The translations under genes were made by a program, and so were the position numbers. From Polaribacter sp. Hel1_33_78 (GTDB lineage Bacteria; Bacteroidota; Bacteroidia; Flavobacteriales; Flavobacteriaceae), in contig NZ_LT629794.1 of assembly GCF_900106075.1 (NCBI RefSeq), forward strand, positions 1,344,001 through 1,408,000: 64,000 nt of DNA. The letters are read 5' to 3'. How positions within the stretch are numbered: position 1 is the stretch's first letter; each line of letters starts with the position of its first letter. Shown here piece after piece: positions 19,180 to 28,422 of this stretch. The notes under the pieces are model-generated. The model did no database searches. It worked only from the letters and a program-made list of their open reading frames with translations, and was not told where the DNA came from.

Positions 19180-20073
19180 ATGCAAAGATTTATTGGCACA
19201 GGTGTTGCTTTAGTTACCCCATTTAAAGACGATTTGACTTTAGATATTGAGGCGCTTATTAATTTAGTAAATTTCAATATTGAAAACGGAATAGATTATT
19301 TAGTGATTAATGGCACAACTGCTGAAAGTGCTACAATTTCTGGTGAAGAAAAGGATCAAATTATAGACGTTATTATAAAAACAAATAACAACCGTTTGCC
19401 TTTAGTTCTGGGTGTTGGTGGTAATAATACTTTACAGGTTGTAAAAGAATTACAAACAAGAGATTTCTCGGGAATAGATGGTATTCTTTCTGTTGCTCCA
19501 TATTACAGTAAGCCAACGCAAGAAGGTTTTTATCAGCATTACAAAGCACTCGCAAGTGCAACAGATTTACCTATAATTTTATACAATGTTCCTGGTAGAA
19601 CAGCAAAAAATATGGAGCCATTAACTACCCTGCGATTAGCGAACGATTTTGCTAATATTGTAGCTGTAAAAGAGGCAGGAAACAACCAGCAGCAATACAA
19701 TACTTTATTGAAAGAAAAACCATCAGATTTTTTAATTATTTCTGGAGATGATGATTTGGCTTTAGGAGTGGCTTTAGCAGGTGGCTCAGGAGTTATTTCT
19801 GTAATTGGACAAGCTTTTCCAAAAGAGTTTTCGACGATGATTAACCATGGTTTACAAGGAAATAATAAAGAAGGATATGAAATTCATTTTAAAATGATGG
19901 ATATTGTGGATTTTATCTTTGAAGAAAATAATCCTGCAGGAATTAAAACAGTACTACAAGAATTAAATATTTGTTTAAATAATGTCCGTTTACCATTAGT
20001 AAAAGCCAGTTCAGAATTACAGACTAAAATAGCAAACTACATAAAAAATAGTAAGCTTCCTATTTTAAATTGA
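19180..20073 (+). CDS. dapA: 4-hydroxy-tetrahydrodipicolinate synthase
   Basis: This cytoplasmic enzyme condenses pyruvate with aspartate semialdehyde in the first committed step of lysine and diaminopimelate (peptidoglycan) synthesis. The 297 residues form the usual TIM barrel. The pyruvate-binding motif GTTAES lies near residues 45-50, the catalytic tyrosine is in YNVPGRT near 138, and the Schiff-base lysine is Lys164 in VAVKEAG. Length and motifs are normal. A TAAATTTA sequence at 19151-19158 resembles a -7 element with one mismatch. The downstream ferritin has its own promoter, so dapA may be monocistronic or co-transcribed with the DUF6913 gene. Confidence 0.97.
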   Translation: MQRFIGTGVALVTPFKDDLTLDIEALINLVNFNIENGIDYLVINGTTAESATISGEEKDQIIDVIIKTNNNRLPLVLGVGGNNTLQVVKELQTRDFSGIDGILSVAPYYSKPTQEGFYQHYKALASATDLPIILYNVPGRTAKNMEPLTTLRLANDFANIVAVKEAGNNQQQYNTLLKEKPSDFLIISGDDDLALGVALAGGSGVISVIGQAFPKEFSTMINHGLQGNNKEGYEIHFKMMDIVDFIFEENNPAGIKTVLQELNICLNNVRLPLVKASSELQTKIANYIKNSKLPILN

Positions 20074-20093
20074 AGGGAATTACCGTTATAGTA

Positions 20094-20125
20094 TTTGTTT
20101 TAAATTGATGAAAATTGTATATTTG
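20094..20125 (+). promoter_or_regulatory. Bacteroidetes-type promoter of the ferritin gene
   Basis: A TTTG -33 box (20094-20097) and a perfect TAnnTTTG -7 box (TATATTTG, 20118-20125) are separated by 20 bp, as expected for the Bacteroidota primary sigma factor. The -7 box ends 32 bp before the chosen ferritin ATG at 20158. An upstream ATG at 20137 lies close to the predicted transcription start, which supports the later start. Confidence 0.7.
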
Positions 20126-20157
20126 ATTACACTTAAATGATTTTAAAGCCATTTATT

Positions 20158-20661
20158 ATGTTAAAACCTTTAATAGAAGAAGTATTAAATAAACAAATTA
20201 TTGTTGAGGCTCAATCATCTCAAATATACCTGGCAATGGCTTCTTGGTCAGAAGTATTAGGTCTTGAAGGGGTTGCTAAATTCATGTATTCACATTCTGA
20301 TGAAGAGCGAGCTCATATGTTAAAAATTGTAAAGTTCATTAACGAAAGAGGAGGACATGCAATAGTTCCTCCATTAGACTCCCCACCAACTCAGTTTGGT
20401 ACCATTAAAGAAATGTTTCAAGATTTGTACAAACATGAAGTAAAAGTATCTGCTTCAATAAACGATTTGATAGAAGTTTGTTTGCTTGAAAAGGATTACG
20501 CAACACATAGTTTTATGCAATGGTACGTTACTGAACAAATAGAAGAAGAGGCTATGGCAAAAAATATTCTTGATAAAATACATTTGATTGGTGATGATAA
20601 AGGAGGATTATATTTATTTGATAATGATATAAAGCTTCTGGTTAACCAACAGGTAAATTAA
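20158..20661 (+). CDS. ftnA: Ferritin (non-haem, FtnA type)
   Basis: This cytoplasmic iron-storage protein oxidises Fe2+ at a di-iron centre and stores it in a 24-subunit shell. With the start at 20158 the protein has 167 residues and its ferroxidase ligands fall at Glu17, Glu50 and His53, the canonical numbering of bacterial ferritins. This supports the start over the ATG at 20137. The DEERAHMLK helix and the C-terminal YVTEQIEEE helix with further acidic ligands are present. It has its own consensus promoter and no visible Fur box, although iron control is likely from family knowledge. Confidence 0.93.
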   Translation: MLKPLIEEVLNKQIIVEAQSSQIYLAMASWSEVLGLEGVAKFMYSHSDEERAHMLKIVKFINERGGHAIVPPLDSPPTQFGTIKEMFQDLYKHEVKVSASINDLIEVCLLEKDYATHSFMQWYVTEQIEEEAMAKNILDKIHLIGDDKGGLYLFDNDIKLLVNQQVN

Positions 20662-20772
20662 TGTTAACAAACTTTTAGTATCATTTTATATGTAGATTAA
20701 TCTTTTTTATTGGTAATTGCAGCGTGTAATTTTCAGTGTAAAAAATCGTTTTATTTATCCATAATTAATTAG

Positions 20773-20780
20773 TAGTTTTG
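20773..20780 (+). promoter_or_regulatory. -7 element directly before bamD
   Basis: TAGTTTTG matches TAnnTTTG and ends only four bases before the bamD ATG at 20785, so transcription would begin at or next to the start codon. The -33 region is weak (TTTTA-type sequence), so the call is moderate. Confidence 0.45.
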
Positions 20781-20784
20781 CCCG

Positions 20785-21666
20785 ATGCAAAAAATTAAAA
20801 ATTTAGCGTGTTTATTGGTGTTTAGTCTTTTGTTATTTTCTTGTGGAGAATATCAGAAAGTTTTAAACAAAGGAAGTATTGAAGACCAATACAAAATGGC
20901 CGTAAAAATGTACGAAAGCAAAAAGTACAGTAAAGCGTTGCGTCTTTTTGAAAAAGTGAAACCTGCCTATCGAGGGAAACCTCAGATGGAACGACTTCAG
21001 TTTATGATTTCACAATCTGATTTCAACGAAAAAAACTATAGTAATGCAGGTTATTATTTTGATCGTTTTACAAAAAATTATCCTAAAAGTTCCAAAAAAG
21101 AGGAGGCTGCATTTATGTCTGCGTATAGTTATAAATTAGCATCACCAGTTTTTAGTAAAGATCCCACAGATACCAATAAGGCATTAGAAGCTTTCCAAAG
21201 TTTTATTAACACGTATCCAAATTCATCAAAAATTGATGAGGCAAATCAGCATTATAAAGAAATACGCTACAAATTACAGCGTAAGTATTTCGAAATTGCA
21301 AAAACTTATTACACTACCGCAGATTATGATATGAGAAATTATAAAGCTGCGATACGAGCTTTTGATAACCTATTATCAGATTACTTAGGTTCAGAGTTTA
21401 AAGAAGAAGCTTTGTATTATAGATTAAAAGCGGCGCATGATTTTGTTTTGAAAAGCACAGATAGAAGAAAAATAGATCGTATTAAAGATGTTATTGAAGC
21501 TTACGAAAAGTTGAAAAGAAACTATCCAGAATCAAAATTCATGGAAGAATCTAATGAAATGTTTGCAACTTTATTAACAGAGCAAAAAAGAGTAAATAGT
21601 ATTTTTGTTAAAATAGAAAAATTGGCAAAAGAAAAGGAAGAAGAGAATTCAAAAGAGAAATTATAA
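20785..21666 (+). CDS. bamD: Outer membrane protein assembly factor BamD
   Basis: This 293-residue lipoprotein (lipobox Cys20) of the BAM complex helps BamA fold beta-barrels into the outer membrane. Tetratricopeptide-like helices are evident: KMYESKKYSKALRLFEKVK near residues 41-60, YYFDRFTKNYPKSSKKEEA near 91-110, and later copies around TYPNSSKIDEA and NYPESKFMEES. The C-terminus is charged (KEKEEENSKEK). It begins a four- or five-gene run with rpoZ-like, coaBC and DUF4835, with a 3-bp gap to the next gene, and recN follows. This order is common in flavobacteria. Confidence 0.92.
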   Translation: MQKIKNLACLLVFSLLLFSCGEYQKVLNKGSIEDQYKMAVKMYESKKYSKALRLFEKVKPAYRGKPQMERLQFMISQSDFNEKNYSNAGYYFDRFTKNYPKSSKKEEAAFMSAYSYKLASPVFSKDPTDTNKALEAFQSFINTYPNSSKIDEANQHYKEIRYKLQRKYFEIAKTYYTTADYDMRNYKAAIRAFDNLLSDYLGSEFKEEALYYRLKAAHDFVLKSTDRRKIDRIKDVIEAYEKLKRNYPESKFMEESNEMFATLLTEQKRVNSIFVKIEKLAKEKEEENSKEKL

Positions 21667-21669
21667 ATT

Positions 21670-21990
21670 ATGGATTATAAAGATACAGAAGCAGCTACAA
21701 GTACAATTACTTATAACAGAAATGAGATTGAAGCTCCTACAGAAAATATTTACAAAGCTATCTCTATTATTGCTAAAAGAGCAACGCAAATTAATTCTGA
21801 TGTAAAGAAGGAATTAGTAGATAAATTGGATGAGTTTGCAACTTATAATGATAGTTTAGAAGAAGTTTTTGAAAACAAAGAACAGATAGAGGTTTCTAAA
21901 TTTTATGAACGTTTACCAAAACCAACTGCAATGGCTGTTGAAGAATGGTTGCATGATAAAGTATACTTCAGGACTCCAGACAGCGAATAA
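21670..21990 (+). CDS. RNA polymerase omega subunit-like protein
   Basis: This 106-residue cytoplasmic protein resembles the Bacteroidota RpoZ/omega-like family: a short N-terminal leader, then the helix NIYKAISIIAKRATQIN at about residues 27-43, which matches the omega core that clamps the beta-prime subunit, and a C-terminal LPKPTAMAVEEWLHDKVYFR segment. Omega helps assemble and stabilise RNA polymerase. It starts three bases after bamD, and its final base overlaps the coaBC start (TAATG), so translational coupling is likely. Confidence 0.85.
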   Translation: MDYKDTEAATSTITYNRNEIEAPTENIYKAISIIAKRATQINSDVKKELVDKLDEFATYNDSLEEVFENKEQIEVSKFYERLPKPTAMAVEEWLHDKVYFRTPDSE

Positions 21991-23216
21991 TGTCTGTTTT
22001 AAGTGGTAAAAAGATTCTTTTAGGCATTACAGCTGGAATTGCCGCTTACAAAACGGCTAGTTTAGTCCGTTTGTTTATAAAATTGGGCGCAGATGTTAAA
22101 GTAATAATGACACCTGCGTCTAAAGATTTTATAACACCTCTTACACTTTCTACACTTTCTAAAAACCCTGTTCATTCAGCTTTTTTTGATAAAAAAGATG
22201 AAAATGAACTATGGAATAATCATGTTGACTTAGGTCTTTGGGCAGATTATTTTTTAATCGCTCCTGCAACGGCAAATACACTTTCTAAAATGGCAAATGG
22301 AACTTGCGACAATTTATTGTTAGCAACATATCTATCCTCAAAATGCCCAGTATATTTCGCACCAGCAATGGATTTAGATATGTATTTACACCCTTCTACA
22401 AAAGAGAGTTTAAATAAATTACAAGGATTTGGTAATACTATAATTCCGGTTGCTTCTGGCGAGTTAGCAAGCGGTTTAGTAGGTGAAGGAAGAATGGCTG
22501 AGCCAGAAGATATTCTAGCTTTTATTGAAAATGATTTACTTTCTGCGCTTCCACTTCGTGGAAAAAAAGTATTGATAACTGCTGGTCCAACTTTTGAAGC
22601 AATCGATCCTGTACGTTTTATCGGGAACCATTCTTCAGGGAAGATGGGGTTTGCAATCGCACTTGCAGCTGCCAATTTAGGAGCAAAAGTTATTTTAATT
22701 TCTGGTCCAAGTAATCAAGAAATAGAACATTCTTTTATAACAAGGATTGATGTCGTTTCTGCTGATGATATGTACAAAGCTGCGCATCAATATTTTAATG
22801 ATGTTGACGTTGCTATATTATCTGCAGCTGTTGCAGATTATAAACCAAAAAATATTGTAAATCAGAAAATAAAAAAGGTAGATTCTACGTTAAATTTAGA
22901 GTTAACAGCTACAAAAGATATTTTAGCGTCATTAGGTGAAATTAAGAAGCATCAGTTTTTAGTAGGTTTTGCATTAGAGACCAATAACGAAATTGAATAT
23001 GCAAAAGGCAAGATTCAGCGTAAGAATTTAGATGCAATTATTTTAAACTCTTTACAAGATAAAGGTGCTGGTTTTGCTACGAACACAAATAAAATCACTA
23101 TTATTGATAAAAATTTGAATGTAAAACCATTCGAATTAAAATCGAAAGCTGCTGTTGCTAAAGATATAATTAATGAAATTATTTTAAGAATCGGTAGTGA
23201 AGATCATTACAAATAA
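21990..23216 (+). CDS. coaBC: Bifunctional phosphopantothenoylcysteine decarboxylase/phosphopantothenate--cysteine ligase
   Basis: This cytoplasmic enzyme carries out two steps of coenzyme A synthesis: joining cysteine to 4'-phosphopantothenate, then decarboxylating the product. The N-terminal flavoprotein CoaC part (about residues 1-180) has [10 protein letters not shown] near 10-19, the NGTC stretch near 103-107 and the PAMDLDMY motif near 127-134. The CoaB part (about 185-408) starts with [17 protein letters not shown] and continues with NHSSGKMG and SAAVADYKP. The length of 408 residues is standard. It overlaps the rpoZ-like gene by one base. Confidence 0.97.
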   Translation: MSVLSGKKILLGITAGIAAYKTASLVRLFIKLGADVKVIMTPASKDFITPLTLSTLSKNPVHSAFFDKKDENELWNNHVDLGLWADYFLIAPATANTLSKMANGTCDNLLLATYLSSKCPVYFAPAMDLDMYLHPSTKESLNKLQGFGNTIIPVASGELASGLVGEGRMAEPEDILAFIENDLLSALPLRGKKVLITAGPTFEAIDPVRFIGNHSSGKMGFAIALAAANLGAKVILISGPSNQEIEHSFITRIDVVSADDMYKAAHQYFNDVDVAILSAAVADYKPKNIVNQKIKKVDSTLNLELTATKDILASLGEIKKHQFLVGFALETNNEIEYAKGKIQRKNLDAIILNSLQDKGAGFATNTNKITIIDKNLNVKPFELKSKAAVAKDIINEIILRIGSEDHYK

Positions 23217-23281
23217 GTCAATTAACCTATTTGAAAGTTTTGTATTTTGATTCTAAATGTCTAAACACCAAAAAATATAAC

Positions 23282-24172
23282 ATGCGTAAACTTATTTTTC
23301 TTTTTGCCTTATTTTTGATGAGTGTTCATATCAATTCGCAAGAGTTAAATTGTTTGGTCAATGTAAATTACGAACAAATAGGAGGTTCCAATAGACAAGT
23401 TTTTACAACGTTACAAAATTCTTTAACGGAGTTTATCAATCAAACAGAATGGACGAATAGAACTGTAAAACCTGAGGAAAGAGTTGATTGTGCTATGACT
23501 ATTATTATAACTGCTAGAGAGAATAATACATTTACAGCCACGTTGCAAGTTCAATCTACAAGACCCGTTTTTGGTTCTACTTATACGAGTCCTATTTTAA
23601 ATTTAAAAGACAACGATTTCTCTTTTAAATATAATGAGTTTGATCCTTTAATTTATAACAAAAACTCTTTTGATAGCAATTTAATTTCTACGATAGTTTT
23701 TTATGTATATACAATTTTAGGTGTTGATGCAGACACGTTTTCTAAATTCGGTGGAGAAACCGAATTAAAAGAAGCACAAAATGTAATGTTACAGGCTCAA
23801 CAAAGTGGTTTATCTTCTTGGCAGAATGTGGTAGGTAAACAAAATCGTTTTTTATTGATAGACAATTTGTTGTCTTCAAAATTAAAAGTATTCAGAAATA
23901 CTTTGTATGATTATCATATAAAAGGGTTGGATAATTTTGCAAGTAATAAAGAGTTTGGAAAGCAAGCTTTAGAAGATAGTGTTTTGAAAATTCAAAATAT
24001 TTTTAATAAAACTGTTGGGAATTACTTAATTAGAGTCTTTTTTGATGCAAAAGCAGATGAAGTTGTAAGCATTTATTCTGATGGCCCTAAAACAAGTAAT
24101 GCTTCACGTTTAACAGCTGCGCTTAGAAAAATTTCTCCAAATAATAATTCTAAGTGGAGAAAGATTGAATAG
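23282..24172 (+). CDS. DUF4835 family exported protein
   Basis: This 296-residue protein of unknown role is typical of Bacteroidota and is regularly found between coaBC and recN. With the ATG at 23282 it begins with a clean signal peptide (hydrophobic core LIFLFALFLMSV, cleavage after a Ser-Gln). The alternative ATG at 23231 would put 17 polar residues in front of it. The mature start ELNCLVNVNYEQI and the later VDCAMTIIITAREN match the family. No lipobox is present, so it is probably periplasmic. A link to envelope assembly is only implied by the bamD neighbourhood. Confidence 0.82.
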   Translation: MRKLIFLFALFLMSVHINSQELNCLVNVNYEQIGGSNRQVFTTLQNSLTEFINQTEWTNRTVKPEERVDCAMTIIITARENNTFTATLQVQSTRPVFGSTYTSPILNLKDNDFSFKYNEFDPLIYNKNSFDSNLISTIVFYVYTILGVDADTFSKFGGETELKEAQNVMLQAQQSGLSSWQNVVGKQNRFLLIDNLLSSKLKVFRNTLYDYHIKGLDNFASNKEFGKQALEDSVLKIQNIFNKTVGNYLIRVFFDAKADEVVSIYSDGPKTSNASRLTAALRKISPNNNSKWRKIE

Positions 24173-24232
24173 CATTTTTCTTTATTTTTTTTGAATTTAA
24201 TTCACTAATTTTAAAGTCTAAATTCAGCGAAT

Positions 24233-25885
24233 TTGTTAACCTCTATATCTATACATAACTACGCATTAATCAATCAATTATCTATCGATTTTTCTAATGG
24301 TCTTTCTATTATTACTGGAGAAACTGGTGCAGGTAAATCTATACTTTTGGGGGCTTTAGGTTTGGTTTTAGGAAATAGAGCAGATTTATCTTCTTTAAAA
24401 GACACTTCTAAAAAATGTATAGTAGAAGCAAAAGTTGCGATTGCTAATTATGATTTAAAAGATTTTTTTGAAAAGGTAGATTTAGATTACGAGGATACCA
24501 CTATTTTAAGAAGAGAGATTTTACCCTCAGGAAAATCCCGCGCTTTTGTAAATGATACCCCAGTTACTTTATCCGTTTTAAATCAATTACGTTCAAAGTT
24601 AATTGATGTGCATTCTCAGCATCAAACTATGCAATTGTCAGATGCTAGTTTTCAATTCATGGTTTTAGATGGTTTGTCCAAAAATTCAAAAAAAGTTGCT
24701 TCTTATAAAAGAGGAGTGCAGCAATTACATCAACATAAAAAGGAGTTAGAGGAGCTTGAGAGTAATCAAAGAACAATCAATTTACAATACGATTATAATC
24801 TTCATTTATTAAAGGAGTTAAAGGATGCTAACTTGCGAGTTGATGAACAGAAGAACTTAGAAGAGAAGCTAGGAAAATTAAATAATATAGAAGATATTAA
24901 ACTCAATCTATCCGAAGCTTTGAATCTTTCTGTAAATGAGGAAGTTGGAATACAAAATTTACTAAATATCTTAGAAAATAGGGTGTCTAAAATTGCACCT
25001 TTTTCTAAAGAGTATCAGGACTTATCAGAAAGAATTACCAGTGTAAAAATAGAGATTGATGATATTATTTCTGAATTAGAAACTGCTAATGAAAACGTTG
25101 AATTTAATCCAAATGAAGCAGAAGAAATCAATGACAGATTGCAGTTGATTTATAATTTACAAAAGAAACATTACGTAAATTCTAACGAGGAATTAGTAAT
25201 TATTTTAGAGGATTTATTAGAGAAAGTAAGTCAAGTGGAGAGTGCAGATGAAGACATCAATCAAAAGAAAAAAGAAATTCACAATGTTTCCGAAAAATTG
25301 GATGTAATTGGACTAAAGATCTCTAATGCTAGAAAAAAAGTAATTCCGAATTTAAAAAAGGAATTAGAGAGTTTATTATCAGATTTAGGAATGAAAAATG
25401 CTCGTTTTTCTATCAATATAAAATCAACCTCTCATTATTTTTCAAACGGAAAAGATGAATTAGAATTCTTTTTTTCGGCGAACAAAGGGGGTAATTTCGG
25501 GGAACTTAAAAAAGTGGCTTCTGGTGGAGAATTGTCAAGAATTATGCTGGCTGTAAAGAGAGTGCTCTCAGAAAACACACAATTACCCACCATTATTTTT
25601 GATGAAATTGACACAGGCGTTTCTGGTGAGATTTCTAACAAAATTGCTGCAATTATGCTGCAAATGAGCAAGCACATGCAAGTTATTTCTATTACACATT
25701 TACCACAAGTTGCAGCGAAAGGAGACAATCATTACAAGGTTTATAAAGAAGAAATTAACAATGTCACTACTACCAATTTAAGACAATTAACTGCTGAAGA
25801 AAGAATTGTAGAAATAGCGGAGATGTTAAGTGGAAAAGAGATTTCTGAAACTGCAATTACACACGCGAAAGAGTTATTAAATTAA
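24233..25885 (+). CDS. recN: DNA repair protein RecN
   Basis: This SMC-like ATPase acts early in recombinational repair of double-strand breaks. The 550 residues show a Walker A GETGAGKS at 29-36, a long coiled-coil middle (about 150-370) with many Glu/Lys heptads, a signature ASGGELSRIMLA near 428-439, and a Walker B IIFDEIDTGVSGE near 457-469. The start is the TTG at 24233, giving the family-typical MLTSISIHNYALIN; no ATG is available nearby. The gene follows DUF4835 by 60 bp. Confidence 0.95.
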   Translation: MLTSISIHNYALINQLSIDFSNGLSIITGETGAGKSILLGALGLVLGNRADLSSLKDTSKKCIVEAKVAIANYDLKDFFEKVDLDYEDTTILRREILPSGKSRAFVNDTPVTLSVLNQLRSKLIDVHSQHQTMQLSDASFQFMVLDGLSKNSKKVASYKRGVQQLHQHKKELEELESNQRTINLQYDYNLHLLKELKDANLRVDEQKNLEEKLGKLNNIEDIKLNLSEALNLSVNEEVGIQNLLNILENRVSKIAPFSKEYQDLSERITSVKIEIDDIISELETANENVEFNPNEAEEINDRLQLIYNLQKKHYVNSNEELVIILEDLLEKVSQVESADEDINQKKKEIHNVSEKLDVIGLKISNARKKVIPNLKKELESLLSDLGMKNARFSINIKSTSHYFSNGKDELEFFFSANKGGNFGELKKVASGGELSRIMLAVKRVLSENTQLPTIIFDEIDTGVSGEISNKIAAIMLQMSKHMQVISITHLPQVAAKGDNHYKVYKEEINNVTTTNLRQLTAEERIVEIAEMLSGKEISETAITHAKELLN

Positions 25886-25888
25886 GAT

Positions 25889-25896
25889 TATATTTG
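25889..25896 (+). promoter_or_regulatory. -7 element upstream of fabI
   Basis: TATATTTG matches the TAnnTTTG consensus and lies 48 bp upstream of the fabI ATG, just after the recN stop. No clear TTTG was found at the -33 position, which would lie inside the end of recN, so strength is uncertain. Confidence 0.45.
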
Positions 25897-25944
25897 CAGC
25901 GAAATAACAATCAACTAAATACTAAATATTAACAATTTATAAGT

Positions 25945-26763
25945 ATGTCATATAATTTATTAAAAGGAAAAAGAGGTATTATTTTTGGAGCTTTAAACGA
26001 GCAATCCATTGCTTGGAAGGTAGCAGAAAGAGCGCATGAAGAAGGTGCTACATTTGTATTAACAAACGCACCAATAGCCTTAAGAATGGGAGAGTTAAAT
26101 GCTTTAGCAGAAAAAACAGGTTCTCAAGTTGTCGGGGCAGATGCAACTTCTATGGAAGATTTAACAAATTTGGTTGAAAAATCGATGGAAATTTTAGATG
26201 GTAAAATTGACTTCGTTTTACACTCAATTGGTATGTCTGTAAATGTTCGTAAAGGAAAACATTACACCAATCCTAAATACGATTTTACCACAAAAGGCTG
26301 GGATATTTCTGCAGTTTCTTTTCATAAAGTAATGAATGTTTTATATAACAAAAACGCCATGAGTGAGTGGGGTTCAATTGTTGCCTTAACATATATGGCT
26401 GCACAAAGAGTGTTTCCAGATTATAATGATATGGCAGATAATAAAGCCTATTTAGAAAGTATTGCGCGTAGTTTTGGATATTTCTTCGGTAGAGATTATA
26501 AGGTGCGTGTAAATACAATTTCACAATCTCCAACACCCACTACAGCAGGAAGTGGTGTGAAAGGTTTTGATGGCTTTATTGAATATGCTGAAAAAATGAG
26601 TCCGTTAGGAAATGCTACAGCTTTAGAATGCGCAGATTACACGATTACTATGTTTTCAGATTTAACCAAGAAAGTAACATTACAGAATTTATTTCATGAT
26701 GGAGGATTTTCTAATATGGGAGTAAGTGATCCAGTTATGGATAAATTTGTTGGGGAAGAATAA
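25945..26763 (+). CDS. fabI: Enoyl-[acyl-carrier-protein] reductase (NADH)
   Basis: This enzyme catalyses the last reduction in each fatty-acid elongation cycle, turning trans-2-enoyl-ACP into acyl-ACP. At 272 residues it is a divergent short-chain dehydrogenase. The catalytic Tyr-x6-Lys of FabI is seen as Y160...K167 in YNDMADNK. The N-terminal cofactor region GIIFGALNEQSIAWKVAE at about 10-27 replaces the classical GxxxGxG, as in other FabI proteins. HSIGM and SQSPTPTTAGSG are in place. Its own -7 element and a downstream hairpin suggest a monocistronic unit. Confidence 0.96.
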   Translation: MSYNLLKGKRGIIFGALNEQSIAWKVAERAHEEGATFVLTNAPIALRMGELNALAEKTGSQVVGADATSMEDLTNLVEKSMEILDGKIDFVLHSIGMSVNVRKGKHYTNPKYDFTTKGWDISAVSFHKVMNVLYNKNAMSEWGSIVALTYMAAQRVFPDYNDMADNKAYLESIARSFGYFFGRDYKVRVNTISQSPTPTTAGSGVKGFDGFIEYAEKMSPLGNATALECADYTITMFSDLTKKVTLQNLFHDGGFSNMGVSDPVMDKFVGEE

Positions 26764-26936
26764 AACTTAAATTTTATTTTTTCAAACTATATCCTGCTTT
26801 TTACTACATCTACTTTAAGAAAAATATAGAAGGTTAAGAATATCATCGGGTATTCTAATGGTTTCAATCTGAGCTAAGCTTATTTGGTAGCTTATCGAGA
26901 ATAAAAAAACAAGCACATTTTTTAAATAATGATTAT

Positions 26937-26968
26937 AAAATGCAAATCAATTTAGATTTGCATTTTTT
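26937..26968 (+). terminator. Rho-independent terminator after fabI
   Basis: A perfect 12-bp stem (26937-26948 with 26955-26966, core ATGCAAATC/GATTTGCAT) with a 6-base loop ends in a T-run. It lies about 175 bp after fabI and 28 bp before the VOC gene. The rest of this 232-bp gap shows no gene. Confidence 0.7.
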
Positions 26969-26995
26969 GTTTAATTTAGCTAAAATTTATTCTTC

Positions 26996-27358
26996 ATGTT
27001 AGGATTAAGAACTACGATCTTTAAAGTATCTAATTTGCAAAAAGCAAAAATGTGGTATTCAAAAGTATTTGAGTCTAAGCCTTACTTTGAAAATCAATTT
27101 TATATTGGTTTTAATATAAAAGGATATGAATTAGGTTTGCTTTTAGAAGAAAACCAATCAGAGAAATCTGATAATATTTTATGTTATTGGGGAGTCGATA
27201 ATATTGAAGAGAAATTTTTATTTTTTTTAAATTGTGGGGCTCTTGAGCACGAAAAACCAAATAATGTTGGTGGAGAAATAATGGTAGCTTCTATTAAAGA
27301 CCCTTGGAATAATGTAATAGGAATCATTTATAATCCAGAATTTAAATTGCCTGAATAA
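26996..27358 (+). CDS. VOC/glyoxalase superfamily protein
   Basis: This 120-residue cytoplasmic protein is a single vicinal-oxygen-chelate unit with two beta-alpha-beta-beta-beta halves. LGLRTTIFKVSNLQKAKMWY starts the first half and the second ends with IKDPWNNVIGIIYNPE, the usual DPxGN-like edge. Similar proteins include glyoxalases, dioxygenases and antibiotic-binding proteins. Metal ligands cannot be assigned with confidence. Its stop codon directly abuts the TTG start of the glycosyltransferase gene. Confidence 0.82.
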   Translation: MLGLRTTIFKVSNLQKAKMWYSKVFESKPYFENQFYIGFNIKGYELGLLLEENQSEKSDNILCYWGVDNIEEKFLFFLNCGALEHEKPNNVGGEIMVASIKDPWNNVIGIIYNPEFKLPE

Positions 27359-28312
27359 TTGATATTATCTTTCTCCATAATAATCCCAGTTTTCAATCGT
27401 CCACAAGAAATAGACGAGTTACTAGAAAGTCTAACTAAACAAGATTTCTCTGGTGATTTTGAAGTTTTAATTATTGAAGATGGTTCTGCTCAAAAAAGTG
27501 ACATTATTGTTGAGGAATATAAAAATCAACTTGATTTAAAATATTTTTGTAAAGAAAATACTGGAGCAGGAGCGAGTCGTAATTTTGGAATGCAACAAGC
27601 ATCAGGAAATTATTTCATTATTTTGGATTCAGATGTTATTGTTCCTCCACAATATCTATCAGAAGTAAAAAAAACCTTAAAAATAAATTTTACAGACGCT
27701 TACGGCGGTCCAGATGCCGCACACAAAAGTTTTACTTCATTGCAGAAGGCAATTAATTATTCTATGACTTCTTTCTTAACAACGGGTGGAATTCGTGGAA
27801 AAAGATCTACTATTACAAAGTTTCAACCAAGAAGTTTTAACCTAGGCATGTCTAAAAAAGCTTTTGAAAAAACTCAAGGTTTTTCTAAAATGAAAAATGG
27901 AGAAGATATAGATTTAACTTTTCGACTTTGGCAATTAGGTTTTGAAACACAACTCATAGAAAAAGCATTTGTATATCATAAAAGAAGAAGTACAATAAAG
28001 CAATTTTTTAAACAAACTTTTGGTTTTGGAACGGCAAGACCAAAACTAAATAAAATGTATCCAGAAACTGCAAAACTAACTTATTGGTTTCCTAGTTTAT
28101 TTCTAATTGGATTAGATGCAAGTGTTTTTTTAGCAATTTTTGGGTATTACTTTTTAGTGAAAACTTATTCGGTTTATTTCTTAATTTTACTATTTGATTC
28201 CTTTTTTAAAAATGGATTAAAGGTTGCGATATTGTGTATAATAACTTCTTTTACACAATTTCTAGGCTATGGCTTAGGTTTTTTAGAATCCCAGTTTTTT
28301 AATAAAAAGTAA
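27359..28312 (+). CDS. Glycosyltransferase family 2 protein
   Basis: This 317-residue enzyme has a GT-A domain in about residues 1-220: SIIIPVFNRPQEI at the N-terminus, EDGS at 40-43 for the nucleotide, NTGAGASRNFG at 67-77, and the metal-binding DSD at 90-92. A later GEDIDLTFRL motif fits the acceptor/base region. Hydrophobic segments after about residue 240 suggest a membrane anchor. It starts with TTG immediately after the VOC stop, implying coupled translation. The sugar donor and acceptor are unknown. It converges with the GH2 gene over a 110-bp gap. Confidence 0.88.
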   Translation: MILSFSIIIPVFNRPQEIDELLESLTKQDFSGDFEVLIIEDGSAQKSDIIVEEYKNQLDLKYFCKENTGAGASRNFGMQQASGNYFIILDSDVIVPPQYLSEVKKTLKINFTDAYGGPDAAHKSFTSLQKAINYSMTSFLTTGGIRGKRSTITKFQPRSFNLGMSKKAFEKTQGFSKMKNGEDIDLTFRLWQLGFETQLIEKAFVYHKRRSTIKQFFKQTFGFGTARPKLNKMYPETAKLTYWFPSLFLIGLDASVFLAIFGYYFLVKTYSVYFLILLFDSFFKNGLKVAILCIITSFTQFLGYGLGFLESQFFNKK

Positions 28313-28422
28313 TTTTTTTGTACTAAATATTATAGCTATTTAACTCTTAATTGATAATCAGTTCGAAATTACTCAAATATAGGTATATCATTCTGTTGGA
28401 TACAGCAGTCTTTACTATTTGT

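Noticed and set aside
26764..26936. Possible tRNA or small RNA between fabI and the VOC gene
   Set aside because: No cloverleaf, conserved T-loop sequence or consensus promoter could be assembled; only the terminator hairpin is clear.
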